Positions 40,333-47,185 of a DNA stretch of 64,000 bases are shown here, piece by piece. The stretch spans positions 1 through 64,000 of IMG/VR virus record IMGVR_UViG_3300015371_000003, one strand, 5' to 3'. Position 1 is the stretch's first letter; each line of letters begins with the position of its first letter. This stretch comes from a virus. The translations under genes and the position numbers were made by a program. The notes beneath the pieces were generated by a model, which saw only the letters and a program-made list of their open reading frames with translations, was not told the origin of the DNA and searched no databases.

Positions 40333-42312
40333 ATGGAGTTTGTTTCCTTCGGATTCACGAACGATGAGGCGGCTGGTTCCCCGGAACTATTGGGGGGCAA
40401 GGGCGCGGGCCTCTTGTGGCTGTCACGGCAAGGGGTGCCGGTGCCACCCGGATTCGTGATTCCTACGTCCGTCTGGGCGGAGTACGACAAAAAGCCGAAG
40501 TCCACGATGAAGGCGATTGCCAAGGCATTGCCGGTCTATCTGAAGCAACTCGACGCCTACTTCGGGTACCGTCCGCTTCTTTCCGTCCGCTCGGGTGCCC
40601 GTGTCTCGTGCCCCGGCATGATGGATACGATCCTCAACGTGGGGATCGACGGCGATACCACGGCGGAATGGCTCAAGCGGTTGGGTCCGACGTGCTTCGG
40701 GGATAGCTTCAAGCGGCTGGTCCAGATGTACGGGTCCGTCGTCAAGGGGCTTCGCAAGGAAATCTTCGACGGGGATCTGAAGACGGCCCTCGACGTGTAT
40801 CAGGCCAAAACGGAGCAGGCGTTTCCGGACGCTGAAGCCCAACTCCTTGGAGCCATCGAAGCGGTGTTCAAGTCGTGGGATAACGACCGGGCGGAGGAGT
40901 ACCGCAAGATGCACGGGTACGACCGGGCGTGGGGAACGGCGGTCACGGTGCAAGCGATGGTCTTCGGGAATCTGAACGACCAGAGCGGAACCGGCGTGCT
41001 GTTCACGCGCAACCCGAATACCGGCGACAACGAAGTCACGGGCGAATATCTCCGCAACGCGCAGGGGGAAGATATCGTGGCCGGGATCCGGACCCCGGAG
41101 CAGTTGCACGAGTTGCCGTTTGATTTCGGCGTGCCCTTGCATTCGGATCTTCTGGATCTGGTCAAGAAACTCGAAACGCTCAAGCGGGAAATGCTCGACA
41201 TCGAATTCACGATTCAGAACGGCAAGCTGTATCTCTTGCAGGTTCGCAGTGGCAAGCGCACGGCTATTGCCGCCCTGAAGATTGCGGTGGATCTGACGAA
41301 GCAGGGGTTGATCGATGCTCAAACAGCGGTGAGCCGGGTATCGCCCCGTGAATTCGATTTGGCGCAGGAAACGATACTGGATCCGGCGTTTACGACGGTC
41401 CCGGCATTTCAGGGGATCGGAGCCAGCAACGGGATCGTCAGCGGCGTGCCGGTGTTCACGAAGGAAGACGCCATCGAAAGCAAGGTGCCCTGCATCCTCG
41501 TGCGAGAAGAAACGACGCCGGAGGATATCAAGGGAATGAATGCGGCGGCGGGCGTGCTGACGATGAAGGGGGGCTTCACGTCGCATGCGGCGGTGGTGGC
41601 CCGTCAGATGAATCGGGCGTGCGTCGTCGGGCTGGAGCAGTCGGTGGAAGCGTTTACGAATGTCGAAGTCATCAGCCTTGACGGAGCCACGGGCCGGGTG
41701 TGGACCGAAAAGGTGCCGGTCATCAGCGGGCAGACCAACGGCGTGGTCAAGGATTTCACGGCAATGGTCTACTCGACACTGAACGGGGTCATCCCGATTG
41801 TGTTCGACGTGCCCACGGTGCCGGTCAACGAAGCGTTGCTCTATCTGGGGGATCAGATTCTGCATCCGGAGCAGGCGATTCAGACGGTGTTGCTCTCGTT
41901 GTCAAAGGTGCAGCGGCTGTATCTGGATCTGGTCCCAAGCGAGGAGGAATCACGGTTCCTCAAGCTGGTGGCGGCTCACAAGGTGACGGAGCGGTTTCTG
42001 GAAGCCTTGTCTCAGGTGCTGCCGAAGCATCACCCGCTGTTTTCTCGGTTGGTGGTGGTGGTCAAGCCGGGAGTGACCGTGGCGTTCTCGCACATGGTGG
42101 CGGGCGCGGATCTGCGGTCCCTCGTGCTGTCGGATACGGAAGTGATTCTGGACGGCGTGGATACGCTGGACCCGGCGATTCAGCGGGTGCTGGCGTGGAA
42201 GCTGGCGCAGGGGCTGTCGGCGGTGTCTATCGGCGCGTATGTGCCGGAGGCCAAGTCCATGTTGAGCGTGTCTCAAGCGTTGCAATTGATTGCCAACGGG
42301 AAGGGGGCATGA
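40333..42312 (+). CDS. PPDK-like PEP-utilising phosphotransferase without the PEP/pyruvate barrel
   Basis: 659 aa. Residues 20-330 match the nucleotide-binding domain of pyruvate phosphate dikinase (LLGGKGAGLLWLSRQGVPVPPGF, LSVRSGARVSCPGMMDTILNVG, VLFTRNPNTG, LLQVRSGKR). Residues 360-455 are the phosphohistidine domain, with GGFTSHAAVVAR (His418) and the following MNRACVVG. The next 200 residues do not look like the TIM barrel that binds PEP in dikinases (normal length about 870 aa). It could pass phosphate from ATP to another acceptor. Site 20 lies in its last codons. Confidence 0.75.
   Translation: MEFVSFGFTNDEAAGSPELLGGKGAGLLWLSRQGVPVPPGFVIPTSVWAEYDKKPKSTMKAIAKALPVYLKQLDAYFGYRPLLSVRSGARVSCPGMMDTILNVGIDGDTTAEWLKRLGPTCFGDSFKRLVQMYGSVVKGLRKEIFDGDLKTALDVYQAKTEQAFPDAEAQLLGAIEAVFKSWDNDRAEEYRKMHGYDRAWGTAVTVQAMVFGNLNDQSGTGVLFTRNPNTGDNEVTGEYLRNAQGEDIVAGIRTPEQLHELPFDFGVPLHSDLLDLVKKLETLKREMLDIEFTIQNGKLYLLQVRSGKRTAIAALKIAVDLTKQGLIDAQTAVSRVSPREFDLAQETILDPAFTTVPAFQGIGASNGIVSGVPVFTKEDAIESKVPCILVREETTPEDIKGMNAAAGVLTMKGGFTSHAAVVARQMNRACVVGLEQSVEAFTNVEVISLDGATGRVWTEKVPVISGQTNGVVKDFTAMVYSTLNGVIPIVFDVPTVPVNEALLYLGDQILHPEQAIQTVLLSLSKVQRLYLDLVPSEEESRFLKLVAAHKVTERFLEALSQVLPKHHPLFSRLVVVVKPGVTVAFSHMVAGADLRSLVLSDTEVILDGVDTLDPAIQRVLAWKLAQGLSAVSIGAYVPEAKSMLSVSQALQLIANGKGA
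42281..42294. repeat. 14-bp palindrome site 20
   Basis: TGCAATTGATTGCC, one mismatch, near the 3' end of the PPDK-like gene, read as Leu-Gln-Leu-Ile-Ala. Confidence 0.6.
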
Positions 42313-42572
42313 TGGCTCTAAGCATTGGGGTGTCAGTCGGGAGTAAGATAGATATTGGCGGGCATGTTCTTCAGGTGAAATCACTCGCCCCACCGAATAT
42401 CGTGGTCATCACGATAGATCGTGGGGAGGAGATTGTCATCAGTGAGGGCAAGTCGGTGGAAATTCTGCCGGGGGTCAAGGTGCAATCAGGCTCCGGCGGC
42501 AACCGGCTGGCCTTCCATGCAGCGAAGTCGATTCGGATTTCACGGATGGGGGAAGCCTTTCAAAAGGGTTGA
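42312..42572 (+). CDS. Small beta-rich protein, CsrA-like pattern
   Basis: 86 aa, ATG next to the PPDK-like stop. VGSKIDIGGHVLQVKSL...VVITIDRGEEIVISEG...VEILPGVKVQ...SIRIS has the strand pattern and G/V/I spacing of CsrA-type RNA-binding proteins but is longer, and the match is not strict. It could be a translational regulator. Only suggestive. Confidence 0.45.
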   Translation: MALSIGVSVGSKIDIGGHVLQVKSLAPPNIVVITIDRGEEIVISEGKSVEILPGVKVQSGSGGNRLAFHAAKSIRISRMGEAFQKG

Positions 42573-42576
42573 ACAG

Positions 42577-42903
42577 ATGCAGATCAGTCCTAAAGTCATG
42601 CGCGTGCTCCAAGCGGAGAAGATTCCTGCTGAGGAACTGTACCGCATGCTGGATGACGTGGCGTTCACGTCGATTCGTGGATGCAACCGGCGGTACTTCC
42701 AGTGGTTGTTTCTCGTGAAGGATAATGTCCTTCAGGATATGCAGCGGCTGGATCTGGTGCAAGTCGGGAAAGGCCAGAACCGCATGCTGGAGGAGCACGA
42801 AGCATGCGACGGCGAAGGCTGTCGGGAGTGCGGGTGGGTAGGCAGTATTTCACGGGCCGTAAACGACGTGACGGCCACGATGATCCAGTCCGCAGGGTTT
42901 TGA
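42577..42903 (+). CDS. Zinc-knuckle hypothetical protein
   Basis: 108 aa, 4 bases after the previous gene. Helical N-terminus (VMRVLQAEKIPAEELYRML), then CDGEGCRECGW near residue 85, a zinc-knuckle pattern as in DnaJ-like CxxC sites. Its TGA sits in the next promoter's TTGACA. Confidence 0.55.
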   Translation: MQISPKVMRVLQAEKIPAEELYRMLDDVAFTSIRGCNRRYFQWLFLVKDNVLQDMQRLDLVQVGKGQNRMLEEHEACDGEGCRECGWVGSISRAVNDVTATMIQSAGF

Positions 42904-42929
42904 CAAACGACCAGTAGTTGTGCGATACT
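42900..42929 (+). promoter_or_regulatory. Promoter for phosphatase 1
   Basis: TTGACA (42900-42905), 18 bp, GATACT (42924-42929), then leader CTCAAAGGAGTGAGGCTC and the ATG at 42956. Confidence 0.85.
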
Positions 42930-42955
42930 AGATACCTCAAAGGAGTGAGGCTCAG

Positions 42956-43489
42956 ATGGCTTTAGGGCAGTTACGGCTACCAGTGAACAAGCGGCAGTAC
43001 TTCGTGGTGACGGGAGGCCCGTTCCACGAGTGTCCGCCCAACATGCAGGGCGTCAAGATGGCGAAGGAAATCAAGCAGGCGTGTGCCGTGGACATTCCCA
43101 CGGCTGATTTCCAGACGCCGGATCGGTTGGTGCTCTATCGTGGGCTGCACAAAGCCCTCGATTTGGTGCTGGCCGGGGAACCCCTGTATGTGGGGTGCAT
43201 GGGCGGCAAGGGGCGGACGGGGCTGTTTCTGGCCGTGCTGGTCAAAGCCTTCGGGGTCAAGAAACCGGTGGAATTCGTGCGGGCGAACTACTATGCCCAT
43301 GCGGTGGAGACGGATGAGCAAATGGCGTTCGTCCGGAAGTTCACCATTACGCCCCCGATGCGGCGGAAGATCAAGCGGCTTCGGCGGTGGTCGTGGCTCC
43401 GGTTCTGGAAGCGGAACCTGACCCGTCTCCCGGCTCCGGAAGGGGAGAAGCAGGCACCGGCCATGCGGAAGGTGGCCGGAGGCCGGTGA
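42956..43489 (+). CDS. Dual-specificity/tyrosine phosphatase-like protein 1
   Basis: 177 aa. The loop VGCMGGKGRTGLFLAVLV (Cys81, Arg87) is a CX5R phosphatase active site, followed by a helix as in the PTP fold. Residues 30-75 supply the preceding strands (LVLYRGLHKALDLVLAG). It could dephosphorylate host proteins or nucleotides. The C-terminal 50 residues are strongly basic (RRKIKRLRRW), perhaps for nucleic-acid binding. The general-acid Asp is not obvious. A second phosphatase lies 1.2 kb downstream. Confidence 0.7.
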   Translation: MALGQLRLPVNKRQYFVVTGGPFHECPPNMQGVKMAKEIKQACAVDIPTADFQTPDRLVLYRGLHKALDLVLAGEPLYVGCMGGKGRTGLFLAVLVKAFGVKKPVEFVRANYYAHAVETDEQMAFVRKFTITPPMRRKIKRLRRWSWLRFWKRNLTRLPAPEGEKQAPAMRKVAGGR

Positions 43490-43490
43490 T

Positions 43491-43520
43491 TTGACAAACG
43501 CCCACGGTTGGGTGTATACT
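43491..43520 (+). promoter_or_regulatory. Promoter
   Basis: TTGACA (43491-43496), 18 bp, TATACT (43515-43520), then leader CTCAAGGGAGTGAGC and the ATG at 43560. Confidence 0.85.
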
Positions 43521-43559
43521 GGTTGAGTCAGTGGGGAGTCTCAAGGGAGTGAGCAGATC

Positions 43560-44675
43560 ATGAAGTTTCGTCCGACCAACACATTGGCGTATTTCAATGC
43601 CGCGCCCCAGACGCATCTGCATGATCTGTCGGATCTGCCGATTGCGGTGCTGGCGGAGGCCACGAAGAAGTACCGGGAGACGTGCGGCACTGTCTCGCCC
43701 AATGACGGCGCGGTGACGTTCTACACGCTGAACCATTGTGCGTCGATTGTGCGAAAGCTGTTCACGCCCCATGAAACGCTGCCGGAGTGGGCGCGGGTCA
43801 TCATGCAGACCTATACGACCGTTTGCATGGATCAGGGTGAGCGGATGCTGCACTACATCCTGAGTATCACCACACGGGAAATGCGTCATGTGTCCTCCTC
43901 GAAAGAGGCGCTGTGGAACGGCATGACGAAAGAGGCCGGAGCAGCGGTCGCACAGTTCATCAAGGGGAACTGCGCCAACGGGGAAGATTCGGCGGTGTCG
44001 AAGTACATGAACAATCCGCCGAATGCGACGGTGGGGCAGTACATCGGCGGCATGGCGTACGGGTTCTGGAATGGGTGGGGGAAGTACACCCCGGAGACAA
44101 TGGAGAATTGGAGCGGCGGCTACGGTGGCCCGACGTGGGCACTTGTGGCGGAAGCGGCTCGGGCCATGCTGACGGGCACCACGTCAATGGAAATGCTGGT
44201 GGACACGGGCTATACGCTGGCCCACAACGGTGGTCCCATTTTCAACAAGGGGATGATGTACACCCACTACGACAGTCATTTCCTGACGATTCTGGATTTA
44301 CAGCGGGCGGGTCAGATGCTGGATCTGCTGACCGGGACCAATTTGCATGGGATCAAGAAGACGCCTGAAGCGGTGGCGGCGGTGGCAGCGATTCAGCAAC
44401 CCGAGGCACAGCAGGCGATTGAAACGTTTCTGCCGGGAGAGGTGATTTTCAAGGGGTACATCGATTGGAAGCTGGTGGATGATCTTCGCCCGGATAAGTC
44501 GAAGAACCCCGGCAAGTATCACGCGCAGATTCACGCGCAGGCGCAGCCTACGGCGACGGTGAAGCCGAAGCCGAAGACGATCAAGTTTCACGGGAAGAAG
44601 GCCAAGGCAGTCGGGGAATTTCTGGTCTATCCCAAGCAGACGGTCAAGATTATCGAACGGACGGGGGGCAAGTGA
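43560..44675 (+). CDS. Large hypothetical protein between two phosphatases
   Basis: 371 aa. Helical domain to about residue 130, then ENWSGGYGGPTWALVAEAARAML, DTGYTLAHNGGPIFNKGMMY and HYDSHFLTILDLQRAGQML (residues 180-260), a well-conserved-looking block that could be enzymatic. Pro/Lys-rich tail (KPKPKTIKFHGKKAK). I do not recognise the family. Its stop overlaps the start of phosphatase 2, so a shared pathway is likely. Confidence 0.6.
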   Translation: MKFRPTNTLAYFNAAPQTHLHDLSDLPIAVLAEATKKYRETCGTVSPNDGAVTFYTLNHCASIVRKLFTPHETLPEWARVIMQTYTTVCMDQGERMLHYILSITTREMRHVSSSKEALWNGMTKEAGAAVAQFIKGNCANGEDSAVSKYMNNPPNATVGQYIGGMAYGFWNGWGKYTPETMENWSGGYGGPTWALVAEAARAMLTGTTSMEMLVDTGYTLAHNGGPIFNKGMMYTHYDSHFLTILDLQRAGQMLDLLTGTNLHGIKKTPEAVAAVAAIQQPEAQQAIETFLPGEVIFKGYIDWKLVDDLRPDKSKNPGKYHAQIHAQAQPTATVKPKPKTIKFHGKKAKAVGEFLVYPKQTVKIIERTGGK

Positions 44676-45406
44676 TGGCGTGGGAAGACTGGAAGTCCAA
44701 GAAGCAGTCGGCGGACACGGCGTTCGCAGGCACGGCGTACTCGGTGCGGTGTTACGAGTCACACCCCGTGCTCAAGATCGGCAAGGGCAGGCTCTATGGG
44801 GGTAGTGCTCGCAACCCGGTGAAGGAGATGGACGTGTATGTGGTCCTTCAGAACGGGGATCAGGGCGGGCGGCAGTCGGATCCGTGGGACAAGCAGGCAG
44901 TCACGGAAATCTACTACGGCATCAACGACATGCACGCGCCGTCCAACGTGGCCCGGTTCAAGAAGCTGGTGACGTGGATTTGCACTCAATTGCAGGCGGG
45001 CAAGAAGGTCCACGTCGGCTGTATCGGTGGGCATGGACGAACCGGCACGGTGCTCTCCGCCATCATCGCGGAGGCGTTGAAGGAGAAGGATGCGATCCAG
45101 TGGGTGCGGAAGCACTACTGCAAGAAGGCGGTGGAGTCCAAGGATCAAGTCGCGTTCCTGATGAAGCATTACGGGGTGACGCAGGCCAAGGCGACGAAGG
45201 ATTACACGGGGTTGCTCCGGCGAGACAGCATTGAACCGGTCAGGACGGCGGGTCAAATGCCGTTGCTCCAACCGTCGTGGGTGAACACCCCGGTGGGTCA
45301 GGTGAAGTCAGGGACCACGAAGCGGGCGGTGCCGGAGAAGGCCACGAAGTCGTATGGCCCCATGGCGTCCGTCCGGAGTCTGTGGAAGCCCAAGCGGGGG
45401 ATTTGA
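44675..45406 (+). CDS. Dual-specificity/tyrosine phosphatase-like protein 2
   Basis: 243 aa, overlapping the previous stop. Residues 114-125 read VGCIGGHGRTGT (Cys116, Arg122), a CX5R active site, followed by LSAIIAEALKEKDAIQWVRKHYCKKAV. The N-terminal 100 residues include a basic start and YYGINDMHAPSNVARFKKLVTWI, matching strands and helix of the PTP fold. The C-terminus is basic. Related in its loop to the proteins at 42956 and 27481. Site 21 is inside. Confidence 0.7.
   Translation: MAWEDWKSKKQSADTAFAGTAYSVRCYESHPVLKIGKGRLYGGSARNPVKEMDVYVVLQNGDQGGRQSDPWDKQAVTEIYYGINDMHAPSNVARFKKLVTWICTQLQAGKKVHVGCIGGHGRTGTVLSAIIAEALKEKDAIQWVRKHYCKKAVESKDQVAFLMKHYGVTQAKATKDYTGLLRRDSIEPVRTAGQMPLLQPSWVNTPVGQVKSGTTKRAVPEKATKSYGPMASVRSLWKPKRGI
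44981..44994. repeat. 14-bp palindrome site 21
   Basis: TGCACTCAATTGCA inside phosphatase 2, identical to the intergenic site 7 and read as Cys-Thr-Gln-Leu-Gln. Confidence 0.75.
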
Positions 45407-45431
45407 CAAATCCCTAGCCCGGTGCTATACT
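45403..45431 (+). promoter_or_regulatory. Promoter
   Basis: TTGACA (45403-45408) overlapping the upstream TGA, 17 bp, TATACT (45426-45431), then leader CTCAAGGGAGTGGGC and the ATG at 45475. Confidence 0.85.
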
Positions 45432-45474
45432 GGATGCCGGTCGAGTAAACTTTAGCTCAAGGGAGTGGGCAGCA

Positions 45475-46434
45475 ATGGCAGTGAAACTTAGTTCCGAAGC
45501 ACAGTTGGTGTTCTTCAACCAAATCTTCGGGTCAACCCATCCGGTGGTCGGACAGGCCAAAGCCCTGTTGCAGTCCGGGGTCACGTTCGAAGTCGGTCTG
45601 TACGAGATACAGGCGCATGTCGGCGGCAAGCTGTTGACCAGTCTCAAGCTGACCTATGGGACCACGCCACTGATGAAGGGGCAGGCCAATTCGGTGGTGC
45701 TCGGTCACAACAAAGCCCTCATCGAAGGGTGGGTGGAGGGGGTGTTCAAGAAGCAGGGATCCCCGGCGGTGTATGCGGCGGCGGTGGCTCCGAAGGCTCT
45801 GGTATCGGTGGTGCTCACGGGCGTCTCGGCTCTCGTGGGATCGGTGCTCCCGCTGATCAAGGTGGTTAATGAAGCAATGGGAACCACGGGCACCCTCAAG
45901 GATGCCAAAGCTGCCGTGGACAAGGCCAAGGATGGCATTGCGTCGGTCATCGGTTCGTTTTCGCCCGCTGATGCGGCAACGTTGGCGGCGGCACTGCAAG
46001 CCAAAGGTGGACAGGTGACGGTTGGGGGTGTGGCACCGAAGCCGGTGTTTGCTCCGCAACAGCCGGTGGCCTACAACGCGGCGAAGGTGGATGCCGTGAT
46101 CGATTTGAAAGCGGCGGCGGCACTCGGCCAGAAGGTGCATGGGACCAGTACGGGCAGCGTCTACTACTGCATTGCGATGACGGAGCACGTCAAGGTGGCG
46201 GCACGGCTGACCGCCGGAGGTTCTGTCTCCATTCGCGTGGAGTGGACGGACAATCCGAAGGATGATCTGAAGAAGCTGACGGAGGCCGGGGTCATCATGA
46301 AGCAGGGGTATGGCTCCATCCATTTCGATGCCGAGAACGTGCCCATGCCGCGAGTCGTCGGCGCGTTTCTTCTGGGCACCGGCATCAACTGGAAGCAGAT
46401 CGTCACCAACGGTGCGGAACTGGTGGTGGCGTGA
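45475..46434 (+). CDS. Hypothetical protein upstream of the polymerase
   Basis: 319 aa. Hydrophobic-helical centre (residues 95-170, Ala/Val-rich, VSVVLTGVSALVGSVLPLIKVV), then a C-terminal alpha/beta unit with SVSIRVEWTDNPKDDLKKL, similar in pattern to the small associated domain noted at 11471. No family recognised. Starts the polymerase operon. Confidence 0.6.
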   Translation: MAVKLSSEAQLVFFNQIFGSTHPVVGQAKALLQSGVTFEVGLYEIQAHVGGKLLTSLKLTYGTTPLMKGQANSVVLGHNKALIEGWVEGVFKKQGSPAVYAAAVAPKALVSVVLTGVSALVGSVLPLIKVVNEAMGTTGTLKDAKAAVDKAKDGIASVIGSFSPADAATLAAALQAKGGQVTVGGVAPKPVFAPQQPVAYNAAKVDAVIDLKAAAALGQKVHGTSTGSVYYCIAMTEHVKVAARLTAGGSVSIRVEWTDNPKDDLKKLTEAGVIMKQGYGSIHFDAENVPMPRVVGAFLLGTGINWKQIVTNGAELVVA

Positions 46435-46691
46435 TGATCTGCCGGGATGCGATCCGATTGGAGTCGGCGGCGGCACAGCACGAACTGAAGCTGCTCGAAT
46501 CGATGCAGGTCGGGGGCACCCGGCGAGGGGTGCTTCTTCCGGCCCTCTCCGTGGGGGTGGAGTGGACCCTGATGACGGCCAAGCCGGGGTACTGGGAATT
46601 CGACGGCACGTTTTTCGGTCAGCCGTTCTACCGGCTGGTCATTCGCACGGATGCGGGGTTGCTGACGCTCGAAGTGCAGGAGGCCAAGTAA
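46434..46691 (+). CDS. Small hypothetical protein
   Basis: 85 aa. Helical start then beta-rich (WTLMTAKPGYWEFDGTFFGQPFYRLVIRTD). Overlaps flanking genes by single bases. Unknown. Confidence 0.55.
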   Translation: MICRDAIRLESAAAQHELKLLESMQVGGTRRGVLLPALSVGVEWTLMTAKPGYWEFDGTFFGQPFYRLVIRTDAGLLTLEVQEAK

Positions 46692-47185
46692 TGGATCTGG
46701 CGTATTTCGCGGCGGATACCCTTGGGGTGACGCTCTACCAAATTGGGGACACGTTGACGGCCAACGAGGTGCGCCAGACGGCACTCGGGCCATGGACGCT
46801 GGATCTGCCGATGGATGTGGAGTCCGATATCCTCTCCGGCACTGAGCTAGGCTTCTGGGTCACGCTTGGCAAGCAATTGCACCTCTACGTGGTCGTGCGG
46901 GAGAAGGAGAACTGGCTGTTCGTCCTGAACCACACGAAGCTGGCGGACTGCGAGCAACAGACCCTGTTCGAAGCCCAGACCATCATCGGACGGCTGAAGG
47001 AATTCAAACCGGCTATTGTGGGCGTGTTTGAGTGGGGTGACAACGAGTGGACCCAAGTCAAGTATGATGGGGGCGGGAGCGAGCATGCTGACGATCTGGA
47101 CGAAGGGTCTTCCGAACAAGGTACTGCAAGCGTTCTCCCCGGTGCTGCGTTCGGTACCGCATCTGCCCGTCCACGTCGTCAGTGA
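46691..47185 (+). CDS. Hypothetical protein overlapping the polymerase start
   Basis: 164 aa. Beta-rich N-terminal 120 residues (GFWVTLGKQLHLYVVVREKENWLFVLNH), then a disordered Gly/Ser/Ala tail that overlaps the polymerase gene by 101 bases. The tail probably results from the overlap. Site 22 is inside. Confidence 0.55.
   Translation: MDLAYFAADTLGVTLYQIGDTLTANEVRQTALGPWTLDLPMDVESDILSGTELGFWVTLGKQLHLYVVVREKENWLFVLNHTKLADCEQQTLFEAQTIIGRLKEFKPAIVGVFEWGDNEWTQVKYDGGGSEHADDLDEGSSEQGTASVLPGAAFGTASARPRRQ
46868..46881. repeat. 14-bp palindrome site 22
   Basis: GGCAAGCAATTGCA, one mismatch, inside the gene at 46691. Confidence 0.55.

Noticed and set aside
40217-40459. 80-codon + frame starting between the tandem promoters
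   Set aside because: It runs through the PPDK-like gene in another frame, has no ribosome binding site and looks like a shadow frame.
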